A stretch of DNA of 17,184 bases from Thermoplasmatales archaeon UBA509. GTDB lineage: Archaea > Thermoplasmatota > Thermoplasmata > Thermoplasmatales > Thermoplasmataceae. Below the pieces are notes generated by a model. That model was not told the DNA's origin. It ran no database searches and was given only the letters and a program-made list of their open reading frames with translations. Shown piece by piece: positions 14,677 to 17,184 of this stretch; within the stretch, counting starts at the first letter, position 1, and every line of letters begins with the position of its first letter. The DNA is taken from positions 3,201 through 20,384 of the forward strand of contig DAJC01000014.1 of assembly GCA_002498845.1 (NCBI GenBank), given 5' to 3'. Made by a program: the position numbers and the translations under genes.

Positions 14677-15255
14677 ATGACATTTGTTGATCCGTTGGCA
14701 GTAATGCTGATAGGACTTGCAATGGGAACTTTCCTGGGAGCCTTCTATTACTATTTCAAGGCGAGGGGAAACGAGGAACAGATACGAAACCTTGTGGTGC
14801 CAGCTCTGGCAATAGGTTTCTTTGACTTCATAAGCGGGTTTTACATGTCCTTTGCCTGGCCAATGACCAGCTTTGGAACTCCTTACAATATGCTGTTTGG
14901 CGATCCTCTGCTTCTGTTTGGGCTTCTCCTTATGGTATCCGCAGTGATGGTTTATAAGAACATGCATCTGGGCATGGTACCAATGCTATTCCTCCTGATG
15001 GGAATTTACGTGCTTGTTGGGGCATACAGCATAGTTGAGCTGAAGCTTGAGACTGGACAGGACCTCATAACAGCACTGGGACTATATCTCTTTGATGGTA
15101 TCGGCGCCCTTCTGGCTCCAATTGCCTACATCAAGCCCGAAGGATCAAGGAAATCCATATACTATGTTGAGTGGATAATCCTTGGGATAGGCACAATATT
15201 TGCGCTGGTCATAGGTTACATGGCTCTGAACGGACATCTGGCTGCTCCACCATAA
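14677..15255 (+). CDS. DUF981-like archaeal membrane protein
   Basis: This has 192 residues from the ATG at 14677, with a GGTGAT ribosome binding site directly before it. About six hydrophobic helices run through almost the whole length. The start MTFVDPLAVMLIGLAMG and motifs FDFISGFYMSFAWPM, YNMLFGDPLLLFG and LYLFDGIGALLAPIAY resemble the archaeal DUF981 family, known from acidophilic and thermophilic archaea; its function is unknown. A frame extension to 14611 adds 22 residues with no similarity and no ribosome binding site. It may be co-regulated with the divergent proton ATPase. A T8 tract follows the stop. Confidence 0.8.
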   Translation: MTFVDPLAVMLIGLAMGTFLGAFYYYFKARGNEEQIRNLVVPALAIGFFDFISGFYMSFAWPMTSFGTPYNMLFGDPLLLFGLLLMVSAVMVYKNMHLGMVPMLFLLMGIYVLVGAYSIVELKLETGQDLITALGLYLFDGIGALLAPIAYIKPEGSRKSIYYVEWIILGIGTIFALVIGYMALNGHLAAPP

Positions 15256-15284
15256 GCAGCGCAGGTATCTCTGTTTGCCATCAT

Positions 15285-15300
15285 AATTTTTTTTATTTTC
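15285..15300 (+). terminator. T-rich tract after the DUF981-like gene
   Basis: Starting 30 nt past the stop, this run of mostly T, with eight consecutive T at 15287-15294, matches the T-tract terminators used by archaeal RNA polymerase. No hairpin precedes it. Confidence 0.45.
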
Positions 15301-15415
15301 TGTGGCCGATGAGTTTACATCATCTCTAATTTTCTTCCTTGAATTCTACCTTCATCATTCCGTTGTTTGCTTAATAGAATCGCACCCCGTGTTGACGAAC
15401 AGGGAAGATGGAATA
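15301..15415. other. Intergenic stretch without a recognisable gene
   Basis: Between the T-tract and the promoter of the next gene I see no supported coding, RNA or repeat feature. A very short minus-strand frame beginning near 15358 ends after about 10 codons and is not a gene. Confidence 0.3.
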
Positions 15416-15429
15416 ATATTTATATATGC
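15416..15429 (+). promoter_or_regulatory. TATA box before the small membrane protein gene
   Basis: ATATTTATATATGC is centred about 31 nt before the ATG at 15454, predicting a transcript that starts within a few nt of the codon. It also lies inside the longer frame starting at 15367, which argues against that start. Confidence 0.5.
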
Positions 15430-15453
15430 GAATGTTATATATCATTGATTGAA

Positions 15454-15975
15454 ATGGGAAGAGGTTCAACAGGAGCGAAAGCCGGCGCTGTTGCCGGTAT
15501 TCTTTATGGGGCAGTACTTGCGGTTCTTACAGAAATTATACTTTATGTTGAAAAATCAAGTATAATGTCTGCTCTGAGTGTTTATGCGAAAGAGTTCTCG
15601 ACCTCTGCCATAACCATTTCGGCGTCTTCTATATATAATTCTGAAGTGACAATTGCGCCTGTTGGGCTTATAATCGAGGGAATCATAGGAGGCCTGATAC
15701 TTGGCGCAATCTTTGGTGTTGCAGTGCACAGAATACCTGGGAGAAATGATAAGGTCAAGGGGATAGCCTTCGGTTCAATATTGTGGATTCTCTTTGACGT
15801 ACTGCTTGGTCTTTTGAGCAGAAGCGAATACGGGAACACCTATTATGTTCTGACGGTTGTTGCAGGCCTGGTTTCAGTGGTTATTTACGGATACATACTG
15901 GGAGTATTGTTCGGCAAGTGGTGGGTGGAACCGTCCAGCCAGAGACAGAATGATACATTCCAGTTCAACCAGTGA
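15454..15975 (+). CDS. Small Gly-rich membrane protein of unknown function
   Basis: From the ATG at 15454 this gives 173 residues. Four hydrophobic helices are visible: GAVAGILYGAVLAVLTEIIL, then a Ser/Thr-rich external loop of about 35 residues, VGLIIEGIIGGLILGAIFGV, IAFGSILWILFDVLLGLL, and VLTVVAGLVSVVIYGYILGV. The helices have GxxxG-type glycine spacing. The N-terminus is short and basic, and the C-terminus is polar with several Gln and Asn. I recognise no family. It is placed alone behind a T-tract, with its own TATA box. The alternative start at 15367 would include the promoter and is unlikely. Confidence 0.7.
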   Translation: MGRGSTGAKAGAVAGILYGAVLAVLTEIILYVEKSSIMSALSVYAKEFSTSAITISASSIYNSEVTIAPVGLIIEGIIGGLILGAIFGVAVHRIPGRNDKVKGIAFGSILWILFDVLLGLLSRSEYGNTYYVLTVVAGLVSVVIYGYILGVLFGKWWVEPSSQRQNDTFQFNQ

Positions 15976-16000
15976 AAAAACGACATTGTCCAAATTGAGA

Positions 16001-16010
16001 AAATTATTAT
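16001..16010 (+). promoter_or_regulatory. AT-rich TATA-like element before the small ORF
   Basis: AAATTATTAT lies about 29 nt before the ATG at 16035, consistent with a leaderless mRNA. The surroundings are generally AT-rich, so this is weak evidence. Confidence 0.3.
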
Positions 16011-16034
16011 TACTCTGTCTACTATCTATTTTGT

Positions 16035-16199
16035 ATGACAAAATATTTCTCCGATATAAAAGGAGCTAAAAGAATTATAATAACCCGAGCTCCATCTAAA
16101 TATAAAAAAGGAATAAAGGTGTTTCCGTTAATTCCATCATATGTAAAGGTGGAACTTGAAAATGGAGACGTAAAGACATTAACATACAAGAAGAGGTAA
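16035..16199 (+). CDS. Small basic protein of 54 residues, unknown
   Basis: An ATG-to-TAA frame encodes 54 residues beginning MTKYFSDIKGAKRIIITRAP and ending VELENGDVKTLTYKKR. It is Lys/Arg-rich with no Cys or Trp. The pattern of short beta strands with a G-I-K-V turn and an L-E-N-G-D hairpin suggests a compact beta fold. I recognise no family. A TATA-like element sits about 29 nt upstream. Its stop is in the same frame as the next gene, with only six sense codons between this stop and that gene's GTG. The antisense strand also has an open frame here, but its composition is less protein-like. Confidence 0.5.
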   Translation: MTKYFSDIKGAKRIIITRAPSKYKKGIKVFPLIPSYVKVELENGDVKTLTYKKR

Positions 16200-16217
16200 A
16201 ATCTTTCAGTCTTTCTG

Positions 16218-17165
16218 GTGATTTGCATTTTTTCTTATCCATCAGAACTTAGCATTGCATCTCGTAGAATTAATTTAAATCACACTGGCGGTCTGCTCAG
16301 ACGTGAGGTCATGGAGACAATCACTCTATTCAATACTGGCAAATCGCCATTATCTGAAATAGCACTGGAAATGGAAGAATTCAGAAGTGGTCTCTCTATT
16401 ATTGATGAGGAAGGTAATTTAATCCCATTTCTCACTAAGGAGGATATTAGAAATAGATTAGCAGAGGGTATTAAAGCAAAACTAGACACAGATGAAATAT
16501 TTCTGGCATGGATGGTTCTTTCAAGACCAATTCAACCGCAGGAATATTATGTGATAAAACTTCGGTATTTAGAGTATGAAGATCCCGAGAAGAATATATC
16601 TGATAGGACCGTAAGCTTCTTGCCACTTTACAGGGCTCCTTTTTTTAATGTTGTTATCAGTTTTTTTGCCAATGAAACATTAAGTGTTTCATTCGATTTT
16701 GAAGAAGGAGTTACTCATGAATACGAACCAGTTTTGTTTGCGAGAGATAAAAATGGGAATGATATCCAAGATGTTAGTATCGAAGATAATTTCCATTACG
16801 ATGTAAATCAACATAACTTTTCTTTAAGTATATCCGGAAGAAGGAGGAGTCAAACAGGGATTCAATCAATCTTGCTTTTATATACTGTTTTTCCAGATAA
16901 GGAAGTCCGTACTATTGTAGGCGGAATAACTTGGTTCGCCATTCTTTTCCCCCTCCTAATAGTTATAACTTATTTTCACTTCAATAACCTTTCTCTATTT
17001 GGCATAATGTCCACAACTGAGTTGTTGTCTATCATTTCGTTAGGAATAGCACGATTCCCAAGTGGCTTAATATCCATAAAGAGGAGATTGATTGTTTCTA
17101 TGACAGAGCTATTTTTAGTATATGTTCTAATTCTTATGCCCATAAGTTGGTTTTTCTTAATATAG
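16218..17165 (+). CDS. Membrane-anchored protein of unknown family with large extracytoplasmic domain
   Basis: The frame encodes 315 residues from a GTG. Residues about 15-230 form a beta-rich domain (for example REVMETITLFNTGKSPLSEI and the GLSIIDEEGNLIPF segment) that resembles an Ig-like or adhesin-type outer domain. Three hydrophobic helices follow at about 234-253, 257-279 and 291-314. The codons just before the GTG (from 16200, in frame) read NLSVFLVICIFSYPS, a signal-peptide-like hydrophobic run. The true N-terminus is therefore unclear: an in-frame TAA lies at 16197 and there is no ATG before 16311. The DNA is visibly more AT-rich than the genes to the left. No family was recognised. 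Confidence 0.65.
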   Translation: MICIFSYPSELSIASRRINLNHTGGLLRREVMETITLFNTGKSPLSEIALEMEEFRSGLSIIDEEGNLIPFLTKEDIRNRLAEGIKAKLDTDEIFLAWMVLSRPIQPQEYYVIKLRYLEYEDPEKNISDRTVSFLPLYRAPFFNVVISFFANETLSVSFDFEEGVTHEYEPVLFARDKNGNDIQDVSIEDNFHYDVNQHNFSLSISGRRRSQTGIQSILLLYTVFPDKEVRTIVGGITWFAILFPLLIVITYFHFNNLSLFGIMSTTELLSIISLGIARFPSGLISIKRRLIVSMTELFLVYVLILMPISWFFLI

Positions 17166-17184
17166 ACTCTGGGACATAAGTAGC

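Noticed and set aside
16022..16228. 68-codon minus-strand frame opposite the 54-residue ORF
   Set aside because: The plus-strand ORF has a better start context, and the minus-strand product looks like a chance frame in AT-rich DNA.
1..17184. CRISPR arrays, tRNA or rRNA genes, insertion sequences
   Set aside because: I looked for regularly spaced repeats, tRNA-like cloverleaf ends, conserved rRNA stretches and terminal inverted repeats with transposase frames and saw none. Short inverted repeats found are too small for IS ends.

Overview
The window looks like chromosomal DNA of a Thermoplasmatales-type archaeon, that is, a wall-less or acidophilic euryarchaeon. The reasons are AGG/AGA-dominated arginine codons, TATA-like boxes about 25 nt upstream of start codons (leaderless transcription) beside genes with GGAGG or GGTG ribosome binding sites, and a gene set typical of the group: a plant/fungal-type P3A proton ATPase, an archaeal cytochrome bd oxidase, a DUF981 membrane protein and a B12/radical SAM protein resembling the Ta0216 family. 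No rRNA, tRNA, CRISPR array or intact mobile element was seen. The genus cannot be fixed from this sequence alone.

Layout. 1-336: little recognisable coding, with an open minus-strand frame running off the left edge. 337-2157 (-): a sugar-phosphate nucleotidyltransferase and a UPF0173 metal-dependent hydrolase, separated by a 9-bp-stem inverted repeat. 2269-5522 (+): a tight cluster of a DtxR-like regulator, a His-rich NicO/UreH-like metal transporter that starts on the base after the regulator's stop, an APC permease, and a small protein with a possible PH/GRAM-like fold. An ABM-fold protein follows, apparently with its own promoter, and its stop codon abuts that of convergent cydB. 5846-8151 (-): cydAB, 28 nt overlapped. 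Diverging from cydA is a ribbon-helix-helix regulator (8291), followed by a glycerophosphodiester phosphodiesterase and a B12/radical SAM protein. 11443: UspA-type stress protein. 12018-14390 (-): proton ATPase. 14677 and 15454 (+): two small membrane proteins. 15976-end: visibly more AT-rich DNA with a 54-residue ORF and a membrane-anchored protein of unknown family, probably of different origin.

Themes. Several genes concern energy and ion homeostasis at low pH and low oxygen: bd oxidase, proton ATPase, metal transporter with regulator, permease, and Usp. The most interesting points are: (i) the DtxR-like regulator whose usual metal ligands appear replaced, joined to a His-rich transporter; (ii) a ribbon-helix-helix protein with an unknown C-terminal domain, divergent from cydAB, with a repeated or palindromic TGCA element between them; (iii) the divergent bd oxidase subunits; and (iv) the AT-rich right end, where a candidate signal sequence is cut off from an ATG by a stop codon. 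No completely new multi-gene system can be claimed from sequence reading alone.
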